Shown piece by piece: positions 11,895-22,206 of a DNA stretch of 64,000 nt. The position numbers were made by a program, and so were the translations under genes. The stretch comes from Deroplatys truncata (lineage: Eukaryota; Arthropoda; Insecta; Mantodea; Mantidae), in assembly GCA_030765065.1 (NCBI GenBank), contig CM060977.1:130514295-130578294 (forward strand). Reading direction: 5' to 3'. The notes below the pieces were generated by a model that was given only the letters and a program-made list of their open reading frames with translations, did not search any database and was not told the origin of the DNA. Positions within the stretch are counted from its first letter, which is position 1, and each line of letters begins with the position of its first letter.

Positions 11895-12240
11895 TAATTT
11901 TTATTTTCTCTAGTATTTACCTTCAGTAGAATAAAAAATATGATTTGAAATTTCACCAGAAATACATGTTTTGAGATCCGCTGTACAAAAACATTTTAGA
12001 AAAGGGTCCGCGCGCGCGCGTATGTCTGCCTGTCCGTCCGACTGTATGCAAACAGCTAAAATTAAAAACGAAATCTCAAATAAACACCAAACTTTTTGTT
12101 CAATTTCAGTGCCTTTCAGGGATAGAACATTTGCAAGAAAATACCTCCATCCCAAACTACCGTTTACATGCAGAAGTTTTCGTTACCTTTAATTTTCTCA
12201 AAAATGGCTAACGATTTTGATTAAAATACCATACGTTGAT
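11895..12240 (+). repeat. Rep-A partial copy, diverged
   Basis: The left end TTTTTATTTTCTCTAG is degraded. GAAATTTCACCAGAAATACA and the microsatellite site (a CGCGCG run, then TCTGCCTGTCCGTCCG) are present. Homology stops after GATTTTGATTAAAATACC. Confidence 0.8.
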
Positions 12241-12821
12241 ATTGTAATTATTGATAGGAGGATATAAATAGTTTTAAAAAGAAATAATTGCATAAAAATT
12301 TCCGTATATTAAATCAATGTAATAAGCTTGAGTTGAAAAGATTTGTGCGGAAAGAAAAAAGTAATAAGCGTGTCATATTAAGCAAAGTCATTAGCGACAG
12401 CCAAAGTAGCTAATACGTAGTATAAAAGTTCTTGGAATTCAGTTAGGTTGTAAGCTCAGTACCTTTGCAGAGTCACTAGATCGGAATTCTGAAAAAGAGA
12501 AAGGTAATGAAATTCTGAGAGCAACAGTTACGAGACCCATACGTAATAGTTTATAGAGTTTGGCCTGCGTATGAAGTAACCTTGGTGGTGTGTTTCTAAG
12601 GTAGGTGGGGTTTAAGTAATATAAGGGCGTGCATTTTAACCAGAGATATATTCGTTTGTGCACACATTCACGCACACGTCCGTCACTCTGGATATGTGTG
12701 ATAACTCGTGTGTTATTTTAAGCATCCAATGACATACTGTGTGGGTAAGATTTAGCAGTAGCCGCGAGGGGCTTTGCCGGTAAGCATTTCAGCGACTCAC
12801 GACAAGTTACCTTTTAGTTTA
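12241..12821. other. Unassigned AT-rich sequence
   Basis: No repeat or gene recognised. Confidence 0.5.
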
Positions 12822-13698
12822 TTTTTACTTTCTCTACTACGTATAGTAAGTAGAGGAAGTATTGTATTCCACCCAAAAATTCGATACCGAGATTTCACCG
12901 GAAATATATGTTTTGAGACCCCCTGAATCCAAAAAAAGCATTTTTGGAAACATGTCCGTGTGTGTGTGTGTGTGTGTGAACAGCATAACTCAGAAACGAA
13001 CAGTCAGATAAACACCGAACTTGGTATTTAGGTTCAGTATCTTCCAGAGATGCGACACGCAGGTTTTCAAGAAAATCTCCCCACCACAGATTACCCTTTA
13101 CATGGAAGATTTTTCGAAAATTTTAATTTTCTCAAAAATAGCTAACGATTTTGATTAAAATATGATATCTTTAAGATATTTTCATGACAAATGAAATGTA
13201 TATCTCGAATTTCCTGGGAATGTCTCCAAAATTATTCGTCATTGTGAACGAATTTTGCATAACTGGTAAACCATAAGAGATAGACAAAATTTTATTACAC
13301 AAAAATGTAGACCGCGTTAAAATACACAATTCATGTCATATACATTTTTTTGTTGTTGAGTGAACCATTTTCGAGATATTGGTTGTTATTCCCGTAAATT
13401 TTTCAATACTTATTTTCTCAAATGGGAATTCGTTATTCATTTTTTTTGTCTTGGATATGCAAACAGTATTAATCTGTGGCAAAGAGAATGGTGCTGCACA
13501 TAGCAACCAGCTATTCAGAGATATGTCTATGCTTAAAGCCTACTGTATTTCTATATTGCACTGTAAATATGTATTCCCTTACATCTATAAGAAAATTAGC
13601 AATAAGATAGAGTCAGCAAATGTTTATCTCGATTAACATGAAGTAGATGGAGAATAAGCGTTTGTAAAAATAGTAGAGAAAGTCATTTGAGATTTTTT
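12822..13698 (+). repeat. Rep-A full-length copy
   Basis: Both ends are visible: TTTTTACTTTCTCTACTACG and AGTAGAGAAAGTCATTTGAG followed by a T-run. The terminal GTGTAACACATCA block is deleted, as is the ~12 bp before AGTAGAGAAAGT. The microsatellite is a (GT)n run at about 12957-12977. Confidence 0.9.
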
Positions 13699-13995
13699 AT
13701 TGCGGAAAGTTATTTCAAATCGTAAAATTGTTATTGCAGAAGCTAACAGGAGTAATAATTCGATTGTTACAGTTTTAAGTGCTACGATTCATAGCCATTT
13801 TCATCCTTTATCTTCAAACTGTAGAACTCCCTTCAATAACTCGAGCATTAGATCACATTATATTTCTCAGTCAATTTAAACTGTGTTATCCTTTCAAAAT
13901 ACACCCACGCATACCCTAAGAGAAAGATCTGATAGTCAACCATTGTAGCAGAATCAACATACTTCAAAAGTGACAACCAACGCCCGGCTTCAATG

Positions 13996-14057
13996 TTTAA
14001 GATTTTCGTGTGAAAATTAAAATGTATATCTTAAATTTTGTACTAATGTCTGGTGAA
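13996..14057 (+). repeat. Rep-A, left piece of the copy split by the LINE
   Basis: GAAAATTAAAATGTATATCT matches the middle of Rep-A. The copy stops at the LINE insertion point and resumes at 20116. Confidence 0.7.
14047..14057. repeat. Target-site duplication of the LINE, 3' side
   Basis: TGTCTGGTGAA, identical to 20105-20115. Confidence 0.9.
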
Positions 14058-14081
14058 TGATGATGATGATATGCGGTTTAA

Positions 14082-14112
14082 GGGCGCTAAACTGCTATGG
14101 TCATCAGCGCCC
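14082..14112 (-). other. 3'-terminal stem-loop of the LINE
   Basis: GGGCGCT (14082-14088) and AGCGCCC (14106-14112) can pair across a 17-nt loop, close to the (TCA)n tail. LINE 3' ends often carry such structures for recognition by their own reverse transcriptase; that role is inferred here. Confidence 0.7.
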
Positions 14113-14207
14113 TTACAGTGTATAAAAGAGAAGGTCAAAATATAAAACAGGTAAAAGAACCGCATAGTTAAAAACGGGACACAAACCCGCGATGTTCAAA
14201 AGGCTAA

Positions 14208-14296
14208 AACTAACAATATAACAATAACAAATATAACAATAACAATAATAACAATAACAACAATAACAATAATAACAATAACAACAATAAAAAGAA
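14208..14296. repeat. AACAAT/AAT microsatellite in the LINE 3' UTR
   Basis: A run of AACAAT, AATAAC and AACAAC units on the + strand. Confidence 0.9.
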
Positions 14297-14466
14297 CAAG
14301 ACAAATATCTGAAAACCAACACACTAAAAGCATAGGCAGTAAAGGATTAAAACGTGTCAGGAACTGTAGAATGCGAGGGACATGAGCGCCATATGTCCAC
14401 TGGGGATAAGAGTTCCCATAAAAAACAGACAGAATAAAAGTACCAAGCTAACAGACGCTCAACGCA

Positions 14467-14862
14467 TTAAATGCGCAGATTAAAATCACTGTCATGAATA
14501 AAACGTAAAACACATTCCACAGCATGCGTGTCGTCTGCCAAAACGTTGGCTAAGCCAACAGGCAGACCTACACGAGCACGCAATGCAGCTAAAACCTGAC
14601 ACTCTGTTAAAATGTGACGCACCGTTAAGGGCACGTCACACTGCCCACAGAGTGGTGCGGGGTCACCACTGAGCAAATACCTATGACTAAAAACACAATG
14701 TCCAATTCGTAAGCGGGCTAAAAGTACCTCCTCCCGACGTGAAGAACGAGAAGAGGTACCCCAGATTAACGGGAGAGGCTTAACCTCCCGCAACTTGTTC
14801 CCCCGGAGGGCCGTCCACTCATCGCGCCAGCGCGAGAGGATGCGGCGAATTAAAGAGCACAC
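14467..14862 (-). pseudogene. C-terminal part of LINE ORF2, out of frame with the main ORF
   Basis: A 131-codon frame that starts without an ATG and overlaps the last 13 bases of the 1101-codon ORF2. It contains EEVLLARLRIGHCVFSHRYL and a CX2CX7HX4C pattern (LCGQCDVPLTVRHILTEC), the usual C-terminal zinc-like motif that follows RNase H in I and Jockey group ORF2 proteins. A single-base shift within 14850-14862 would join the two frames into a protein of about 1,220-1,230 residues. Either this copy carries one disabling indel or the junction is a programmed frameshift; one copy cannot decide, but a lesion is more likely. Confidence 0.85.
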
Positions 14863-17800
14863 GAATCTGACGAGGGAACTACAGAGGTAAAAAATCTGGG
14901 TAATAAAATCGCCGATTTCGCAGCGGCGTCGGCAGACTCGTTACCTGAGATGCCCACATGACCTGGAATCCACATGAAGGAGACGCTGATGCCAGAGACA
15001 CCGAGCGAGTGGAGCAGGTCATGTATGCGCTGTACGAGTGGGTGGTAATTGTACAGCGCATGAATAGCCTGAAGGGCACTCAGAGAGTCCGTACAAATAA
15101 AACAGTGCCGTAAGTCGTGCCGCTGAATGAATAAAACAGATTGATAAATGCTAAAAAGTTCGGCGGTAAAAATTGAACATTGTTGAGGTAAACGAAAAGT
15201 AAAACTCTGAACACCAAAAACAAAGGCACATCCTACTCCAACATCAGTCTTAGACCCATCAGTATATATAAAATGACAGTCCCCGAACTGCGCCTGTAGT
15301 TCTAAAAAGGCGGATCTAAGAACAGAAGCAGGGGTCGCATTTTTCGGCATCGACGTTAGCCCAAGGTGGATGTGGGCCTCAGCGCGCGACCATGGAGGAA
15401 AACGCGTTTCCCCTCGGGTAAGGGCCGGCGCTGGCGTAACGTCCAAATGCCGAAGTAGCAGTCGAAATCGAACCCCTGGGGGGCGCAATGCAGAGGAGCT
15501 AACGAAATATTGCCGATCTAGCGAATCCTCGTAAAATACATCGAAGGACGGGTGGTTAGGCAAGCTTGAGAGCCGACAAGCATAGCTACATAAGAGCATC
15601 TCACGCCTGAAAGACAGCGGAGGCTCTGCAGCCTCAGCGTAAAGACTGGGCACGGGGCTAGTTGGAAAGGCCCCTGTAGCGACTCTAATACCACGATGAT
15701 GAATGGGATTCAAACGACGTAACACAGATGGACGTGCCGACGAATAAACTATACACCCGTAATCAAGTTTGGATCGGACCAAAGAGCGATAAAGGCGAAG
15801 AAGGACGGTCCGATCAGCTCCCCAGGATGTGCCACTTAAAACACGTAAAAGATTAAGAGAACGGTCACACTTTGCTTTTAAAAAGGAAACGTGCGAGGTC
15901 CAACACAACTTCCTATCAAAAATCAACCCCAAAAATTTCGCCTCGTCTGCAAACGGAAGTATCCCTGGCCCAAGATGGAGAGAGGGCGGAGGGAAATACT
16001 TCCGGCGCCAGAAGTTGATGCAGACGGATTTCTCGGCGGAGAAATTAAAGCCGTTGGCGTTACTCCAGGCGTAGAGACGGTCGATACAGCTCTGGAGACG
16101 GCGTTCGAGTAGACAGGTCCGCCGTGAACTGCAATAAATAGCGAAATCGTCAACAAAAAGGGACGATGAAATGCCAGGTGGAATACAATCAACAATGGGG
16201 TTGATAGCAATCGCAAAAAGTGTGACACTGAGTACAGAGCCCTGCGGTACTCCGTTCTCTTGAATAAAAAGACGAGATAAAACCGAGCCCACACGTACAC
16301 GAAAGACGCGGTCCGTCATAAACTCCCGAAGAAATATGGGAAGACGACCGCGGATATTCCAATCGTGAAGTGTACGTAAAATGCCGCCCCTCCAACAAGT
16401 GTCATAAGCTTTCTCCAGGTCAAAAAATACAGCCACGGTTTGACACTTTCTCAGAAATCCATTCATAATATGCGTCGACAAGGACACCAGATGGTCGACG
16501 GTAGAGCGATAGCGACGAAACCCGCACTGAGCGTTCGCTAGAAGTTTCTGAGACTCAAGCCACCATGTCAACCGCCCGTTGATCATGCGCTCCATCACCT
16601 TACAAATGCAACTGGTGAGGGAGATAGGGCGGTAGCTGGAAGGTAGTTGGCGATCCTTCCCAGGCTTAAGTATAGGGACAATGGTGGCTTCGCGCCAAAC
16701 GGAAGGAAAAATGCCGTCTTGCCAAATACGGTTATAGACCTGTAAGAGAAATAGTTTACTGTCGGCTGAAAGGTTCGTTAACATCAGGACATGAATGCCG
16801 TCCGGCCCGGGAGCGGAGTGCCGGGAGCAATGAAGAGCGTGCTCCAGCTCCCTCATTGTGAATAGTTCGTTATAGCATTCATCATTAGCAGACCGAAAAG
16901 TATATGATGCGGAATCCTGCCGGTGTTTAATAGAGCGAAAGCCGGCGGAATAATGGTCTGAACTGGAAACCGCCTCAAAGGCAGAACCCAGAGTGTTAGC
17001 GATGGCAGCCGGATCCACTATGGTGGCATTAGAAACCTGAAGGCCAGAAACAGTACAATGTGACACTTTACCTGAGAAGCGACGAAGTTTATCCCAAACA
17101 ACGAATGAAGGCGTAAAACGATTAAAAGACTCGACAAAACGAGCCCAAGATGCCTTCTTGCTATCCTGAATAATGCGACGAGCCCTGGCGCGCGATTGTT
17201 TAAAAGTCACCAAATTATCAAGTGTAGGGTGGCGCCGAAACACCCTAAGTGCAGTCCTACGGGCACGAACGGCGTCCCGACAATCCTCGTTCCACCACGG
17301 AACAGGTGGCCGCCGAGGTTGAGAGGATGAACGGGGTATTGCGCGTTCGGCGGCAGAGAAAATAATAGACGTAAGGTGCTGCACTAGTTGGTGAATGTCG
17401 GAGAAGGGCTGGTCGTCAAAATGCACGAGGCTGGAATACAAGCTCCAGTCGGCTTTTGCGAATATCCAGGTAGGTACTCTGGAATGCTGTACGTGGTGCG
17501 ACAGAAGAGAAACGATGCAGGGGTAATGGTCGCTGGAGTAGGTGTCAGCGACGACGTTCCACTGAAGACGACGTGCAAGCTGGAGTGAGCAAATTGCAAG
17601 GTCCAGGTGAGAAAATGTACCAGAAGAATCAGAAATGAAAGTAGGTGCACCTGTATTGAGGATGGAAAGATTGAACTGATAAAAAATGTCGGAAAGAAGA
17701 GTTCCCCTCGCACAAGCCCTTGGCGAACCCCATAGTGGGTGATGGGCATTAAAATCTCCCAACAGAAGAAATGGTGTTGGGAGAGCGGACAGGAGAGATC

Positions 17801-18155
17801 GAATGTCCGCGGGAGCGAGGGGAGACGATGGAGGTGTATACACAGAACAAACAGAAAATAAAAAACCGGGTAACTGCAGTCTAATGGCAACAGCTTGCAA
17901 GTCGGACGTAAGTGTGATAGTTTGAAAATGAACGTCATTACGCACCAAAATCATGACACCACCATGAGCAGGAGTACCCTCCTCCGGTTCAAGGTCGTAG
18001 CGAACCGGAGTATATCCTCGGAGATCAAAAGGATCGTGAGGGCGAAGCTTAGTCTCCTGCAAACATACGACCATAGGCGAATGGGAACGCAATAAAAGTT
18101 GCAGTTCCGCCCTATGCGATCGTACACCACGTACATTCCAGGTCAGGATAGCCAT
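14850..18155 (-). CDS. LINE ORF2: endonuclease-reverse transcriptase-RNase H
   Basis: A 1101-residue polyprotein for target-primed reverse transcription: it nicks DNA and copies the element RNA at the nick. Residues 1-225 are an apurinic-type endonuclease (EEP fold) with WNVRG at 6-10, QETK including E34, GDFN with D134 and N136, and SDH at 208-210. The reverse transcriptase spans about 440-760: SYRPISL near 508, FFDLEKAYD with D579, GVPQGS at 635-640, and FVDD with D669 and D670 in place of the common YADD. RNase H is at 960-1085 with D966 (TDGSK), E999, D1023, H1066 and D1076, so its catalytic set looks complete. The ATG at 18155 lies 22 bp after the ORF1 stop, in another frame. The frame ends early at 14850; the C-terminal zinc motif follows in a shifted frame. 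Several shorter frames inside it are shadows. Confidence 0.95.
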   Translation of the reverse strand: MAILTWNVRGVRSHRAELQLLLRSHSPMVVCLQETKLRPHDPFDLRGYTPVRYDLEPEEGTPAHGGVMILVRNDVHFQTITLTSDLQAVAIRLQLPGFLFSVCSVYTPPSSPLAPADIRSLLSALPTPFLLLGDFNAHHPLWGSPRACARGTLLSDIFYQFNLSILNTGAPTFISDSSGTFSHLDLAICSLQLARRLQWNVVADTYSSDHYPCIVSLLSHHVQHSRVPTWIFAKADWSLYSSLVHFDDQPFSDIHQLVQHLTSIIFSAAERAIPRSSSQPRRPPVPWWNEDCRDAVRARRTALRVFRRHPTLDNLVTFKQSRARARRIIQDSKKASWARFVESFNRFTPSFVVWDKLRRFSGKVSHCTVSGLQVSNATIVDPAAIANTLGSAFEAVSSSDHYSAGFRSIKHRQDSASYTFRSANDECYNELFTMRELEHALHCSRHSAPGPDGIHVLMLTNLSADSKLFLLQVYNRIWQDGIFPSVWREATIVPILKPGKDRQLPSSYRPISLTSCICKVMERMINGRLTWWLESQKLLANAQCGFRRYRSTVDHLVSLSTHIMNGFLRKCQTVAVFFDLEKAYDTCWRGGILRTLHDWNIRGRLPIFLREFMTDRVFRVRVGSVLSRLFIQENGVPQGSVLSVTLFAIAINPIVDCIPPGISSSLFVDDFAIYCSSRRTCLLERRLQSCIDRLYAWSNANGFNFSAEKSVCINFWRRKYFPPPSLHLGPGILPFADEAKFLGLIFDRKLCWTSHVSFLKAKCDRSLNLLRVLSGTSWGADRTVLLRLYRSLVRSKLDYGCIVYSSARPSVLRRLNPIHHRGIRVATGAFPTSPVPSLYAEAAEPPLSFRREMLLCSYACRLSSLPNHPSFDVFYEDSLDRQYFVSSSALRPPGVRFRLLLRHLDVTPAPALTRGETRFPPWSRAEAHIHLGLTSMPKNATPASVLRSAFLELQAQFGDCHFIYTDGSKTDVGVGCAFVFGVQSFTFRLPQQCSIFTAELFSIYQSVLFIQRHDLRHCFICTDSLSALQAIHALYNYHPLVQRIHDLLHSLGVSGISVSFMWIPGHVGISGNESADAAAKSAILLPRFFTSVVPSSDSCAL

Positions 18156-18177
18156 TAAGAATAAGGGGATAAACTGT

Positions 18178-19467
18178 CTATTTAGAAGGGCGGCTTAAAA
18201 TTACCTTTTGTTTAACCTTTGGGCTCGGGCTTTTTGTATGGAGTTGGTCAGACTCCATAGCTTCCTCGGAGGGAGGGCCCACGCGCTCAGTGCCAGAAAC
18301 CGATTCAAGCGCCGTGAATCGGTTCTGGGTGGCGATGGGTGAAGGGTGCCGCTGAGCGCGGCTTGTCCCAGGACCATCCTGGGACAGCGACCTCCGAGGA
18401 GGAGAAGGTGAACCTTTGTTACCGCGCGCACGCGGAGGGTCTTTTAAAAAATCTTCCCTACGAAGTTTCTGCTTGGGCTTCTTTTCAACGGCTTGCGACT
18501 TCATTGACTTGGGACCAGGTTTATACGGCTTGGTAACTGTAGCCTTAATAGACGGCCGGATGGTAGTGGCGGTTAATCCAGTCAAGGTCCAGGTCTGAGT
18601 TTCGGCATCTACTCGTGGTACTGGCGAGGCAACAACAGAACTAAATGTGCCAGATCGCAGGAGTGAAGGTTGGCGCGCATGGAAACGCCTCCGGGCTTCG
18701 GCGAAGGAGAGTTTTTCCTTTACCCGGATCTCCTGGATCGCCTTCTCGTCCAAATACCGCGGACAGTCGGCAAACGAAGCAGAATGTGACCCTTTACAAT
18801 TAACGCAGACGGGGGCTGTTGAACAGGTACCTTCGTGTGAGGGCTGGCTACATGTTGCACAGATGTTTACGGCACTCTTACAGGAGACTTGCGTATGCCC
18901 AAAACGTTGGCATTTAAAACAACGCAGAGGTCTAGGAATATAAGGCCTCACAGAAATCCGTTCGTACCCTGCGGAAATGCTCGTGGGCAGATCGACGCCA
19001 TCAAACGTAATAAACAGGGTACGAGTGGGTACCAATACGCCGTCGCGTTTGGCCTGCACTCGATGGACCGCTGTCACCTTCTGGTCTGCAAGATATTCTA
19101 CCAGGTCCTCGTCCGATATACCATCGAGGCTATGGGTGGTAATAACGCCTCGACAGGAGTTCAATGTGCGGTGCTTCTCCACACGGATGGGATAGCCGTG
19201 GAGAAGCGTAGCGCGCAACAAGGTCTTACTTTGCTGATCGGATTTCGTTTGGGCTAATAAGGAACCATTCCGTAGACGAGTGCAGGACTGAACCGCACCA
19301 GCAATTGCATCAATGCCCTTTTGAATGATGAAAGGGTTCACCTTCTCAAAGCTTTGTCCTTCTTCGGTTCGTGAAATGACCAAGTAACAACCAGTTGTCG
19401 GTGGTGTCACTTCTGTTACTAAAACTTTTCGGCGCTTGTTAGTATTAATGGAGGAAGGGTGCTCCAT
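18178..19467 (-). CDS. LINE ORF1: Gag-like nucleic-acid-binding protein
   Basis: Expected to coat the element RNA and form the ribonucleoprotein particle. The frame is open from 19494, but I prefer the second Met (19467, MEHPSSINTNKRRKV), giving 429 residues; the first nine codons (MQWWRIYFA) look like read-in UTR. Counting from the 19494 start, residues 35-180 have the alternating pattern of an RRM-like Gag domain (CYLVISRTEEG..., VTAVHRV, RTLFITFDG). Three zinc knuckles follow: CX2CX4HX4C at 192-205, CX2CX4HX3C at 212-224 and CX2CX3HX6C at 230-244. The C-terminal ~180 residues are basic and rich in Pro and Ser, probably disordered. No stop or frameshift is visible. Confidence 0.93.
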   Translation of the reverse strand: MEHPSSINTNKRRKVLVTEVTPPTTGCYLVISRTEEGQSFEKVNPFIIQKGIDAIAGAVQSCTRLRNGSLLAQTKSDQQSKTLLRATLLHGYPIRVEKHRTLNSCRGVITTHSLDGISDEDLVEYLADQKVTAVHRVQAKRDGVLVPTRTLFITFDGVDLPTSISAGYERISVRPYIPRPLRCFKCQRFGHTQVSCKSAVNICATCSQPSHEGTCSTAPVCVNCKGSHSASFADCPRYLDEKAIQEIRVKEKLSFAEARRRFHARQPSLLRSGTFSSVVASPVPRVDAETQTWTLTGLTATTIRPSIKATVTKPYKPGPKSMKSQAVEKKPKQKLRREDFLKDPPRARGNKGSPSPPRRSLSQDGPGTSRAQRHPSPIATQNRFTALESVSGTERVGPPSEEAMESDQLHTKSPSPKVKQKVILSRPSK

Positions 19468-20104
19468 AGCGAAATAAATCCTCCACCATTGCAACCGTCT
19501 CCGACCTCGGGCTCTGACTTCTCGGGCGTTACCCCGGCTTGGGTGAGTGGCCTATCTATACCAGACTCACCCCAGGGTCACACCTCCCAGAACATAGACA
19601 GAGGGACCCAATCGCCGTCAGAAGTCAGCAGCTCATGCAATGGCCCCCCCGCGGGACTGCAGTTGAACAGCGGATACGAACACAAACCCTACATGACGAC
19701 CCCGGGTGGTGGGGATGACGCCATTACCCACTCACCCAGCTGCGCACGCGGTGCGCGGGTATCCGTCAGGCTGTGTCCACGGAGGATTTAAATAAAAAGT
19801 TAAAAGAAACTAAAACTGTGTGGGCGTTTCGCACGCAAGGTAGGCCGGCGGGGAAGAAAAAGAGAGATATGCGAATGTCGTGGTGCGAAATGGCCGGAAA
19901 GTGATAAGGGAAGAAAGAAACGATGGTGAGGTGCGGTATGGATGGAATGAAAAGAACGCACGAGAGCCTACCTTGGGTCCACCGGTCACGAGAAGAACCC
20001 ACGTCGACCGGATGGGGGTGAGGGGATGAATGTGGCGATGATTGGCTCGGGAACCCCCGGGTGCGCCAAAAACCCGTACTCACATAAGGTGAGCCCCTGA
20101 GGGG
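19468..20104 (-). promoter_or_regulatory. LINE 5' UTR, presumed internal promoter region
   Basis: GC-rich leader between the duplicated target site and ORF1. I-group elements are transcribed from promoters inside the 5' UTR. No TATA box was seen, so the promoter role is inferred from position. Confidence 0.6.
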
Positions 20105-20115
20105 TGTCTGGTGAA
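20105..20115. repeat. Target-site duplication of the LINE, 5' side
   Basis: TGTCTGGTGAA, identical to 14047-14057. Confidence 0.9.
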
Positions 20116-20484
20116 GTCCTTTTCCTTCTGAAATAATTAATAAATACAAAAATATTATGTGGTTCTCGTTAAAGCACACAATTTATCAATTTTTGTGGCA
20201 TTAACTACTTGATATATTTAAATAATTTATGCATATTTCAAATGATTCTTCTAATTCTTGTGATCATGCAAAGAGTACGAAATTTCAAATACGTTACATA
20301 GCGTCCTGCTTTTAAAAGGTTTGACTATCGCTTAAGCGTATTGTATTCCCCTTTTATCTATAAGGAAATATCTAATATAGCAATTTCTGCAAACGTTTAT
20401 CTCTAGTAATATAAAGCACCTAGAAGAATAAACTTTTGTAAGAACAGTTTGTAAAAGAGTAAGTAGAGAAAGTTGTGTGAATGC
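20116..20484 (+). repeat. Rep-A, right piece of the copy split by the LINE
   Basis: Continues the Rep-A alignment (GCACACAATTTAT, GACTATCGCTTAAGC, GCAAACGTTTATCTC) and ends AAGTAGAGAAAGTTGTGTGA. Diverged, so older than the LINE. Confidence 0.75.
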
Positions 20485-20818
20485 ATACGATACGATGTTT
20501 ATTTATGAGATAATCGTGCTCAGAGTAAGGAACGTAAGCAAAGGAATTGAAAAAGTAAGTGCTCCTAATTTGAAGTTTGAACTACTGAAAATTAACATTT
20601 ATGGTCCGCTAAGTTAAAGATAAATGATGTATTTTTATTCGTACTTAAGTACGCTATTTTGTAATTAAAAATAGCTGAACCAATTGCTGTAAATATGAAT
20701 GTACTACATACGATAGGTCATTGGATACAAGATGTTTTAATCCACTTTTTTCAAGAAGCATGACATTAATGCGGCTCGAAGCAAAAGATATTTAAAAATC
20801 TCACTTTACAGTTTTCTG
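20485..20818. other. Unassigned AT-rich spacer
   Basis: Nothing recognised. Confidence 0.5.
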
Positions 20819-21678
20819 AAAAAATCTGATGTGTTACACTCACATGACTTTCTCTACTCTTGTACAAACTATTTTTACAAACGCTTATTCTCCATATGCT
20901 TCATGTTAATGGAGATATCGAGATGTCAATCTTATTGATAATTTTCTTGTAGATGCAAGGGGAATATGGTAGGTTTTAAGCGATAGTCAAATATTTTAAC
21001 GCTGGTTGCTATGTGGCGCATTCCATTCTCTTTGCATGTCCAGGACATAAAAAAATGAATAACGAATTTGAGAAAAAGTATAAGTATTGGAAAATTTAAG
21101 GGAATAACAAGCAATATCGTGCAAACGGTTCACTCAACAAAATAAATGTATATGACATAAATTGTGTATTTTAACGCGATCTACATTTTTCGTGAAGTAA
21201 TATTTTGTCTATCTCTTATGGTTTACCAGTTATGAAAAAGTCGTTCATAACGAAGAATACTTTTGGAGACATTCCCAGAAAATTCGAGATACACATTTTA
21301 TTTGTCATGACAATATCTTAAACATATGATATTTTAATCAAAATCGTTAGAGCCGTTTTTGAGAAAATTAAAATTTTCGAAAAATGTTCCATGTAAAGGG
21401 TAGTCTGGGGTGGGGGGATTTTCTTGAAAACCTTCGTGTCGCATCTCTGAAAGATACTGAACCTAAATACCAAGTTTGGTGTTTATCCGACTCTTCGTTT
21501 TTGAGTTATGCTGTTCACAGACACACAGACAGACACACACACGGACATGTTTCCAAAAATGCTTTTTTTGGATTCAGTGAGTCTCAAAACATATATTTCC
21601 GGTGAAATCTCGGTATCAAAATTTTGGGTGGAATACAATACTTCCCCTACTTACTATACGTAGTAGAGAAAGTAAAAA
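20819..21678 (-). repeat. Rep-A full-length copy
   Basis: Opens with an A-run and TCTGATGTGTTACACTCAC and closes with TACGTAGTAGAGAAAGTAAAAA. Very similar to the copy at 22207, including the GGGGTGGGGGGATTTTCTTG segment. Confidence 0.93.
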
Positions 21679-22206
21679 GGAGTATCTTTTACCTCAAGCT
21701 TTTACTGTTTCAAAAATATTTATATAAACCTAGATTATGACAAGAGCAAAAGTAGGGTTTTATTTTGCGACGGCCTTCATTTCCCAATCCTACGAGCAAA
21801 ACAAAGCCACTTTTAATACGTATGGCATATACTATTTCTTATATAACGTTCAAATTTGTAAAATATCGATAAAGTTATATTGATTCCTGAAACTAGCAGA
21901 TATGACGTTTAGAACGTGTTCTTGAAACAAGAGAAATGACGTTAAAAAGCGAGATGTCAGATGTTTTGTTGATTCTCTAGTAGCCATTTTCAGTGAAATT
22001 ATTTTCAACACGTTTTACCTTACACCAAGCAATGAAGCGATTAAGTGTTGTATCATATTGATTTCTGGATTTTTTTGAGTAAGTGCTTCAAGTGTTGTTA
22101 TTTCTGCCGCTTCTGTAATTTCACTTCTATTGCAGTTTCTTTTGAATTCATAATTTCCGCCATTTAATCTTTATGTAGGTTAGATATAACAATATTGTTT
22201 TAGATT
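21679..22206. other. Unassigned AT-rich spacer between two Rep-A copies
   Basis: No repeat or gene recognised. Confidence 0.5.

Larger units (their letters stand above)
14058..20104 (-). mobile_element. Full-length I-clade-like non-LTR retrotransposon
   Basis: A 6.05-kb element bounded by a perfect 11-bp target-site duplication. On the minus strand the order is: 5' end CCCCTCAGGGGCTCACC, about 640 bp of GC-rich 5' UTR, ORF1 (three zinc knuckles), 22 bp, ORF2 (endonuclease, reverse transcriptase, RNase H), a frameshifted C-terminal zinc motif, a 3' UTR with a stem-loop, and a short (TCA)n tail. Two ORFs with an RNase H domain and a microsatellite rather than poly(A) tail point to the I group. 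The base composition (about half GC) contrasts with the AT-rich flanks. The element interrupts an older Rep-A copy and has only one obvious lesion, so the insertion is probably recent. Confidence 0.93.

Noticed and set aside
17384..17938. 184-codon minus-strand ORF, plus shorter ORFs at 14879-19257
   Set aside because: Shadow frames of LINE ORF1 and ORF2.
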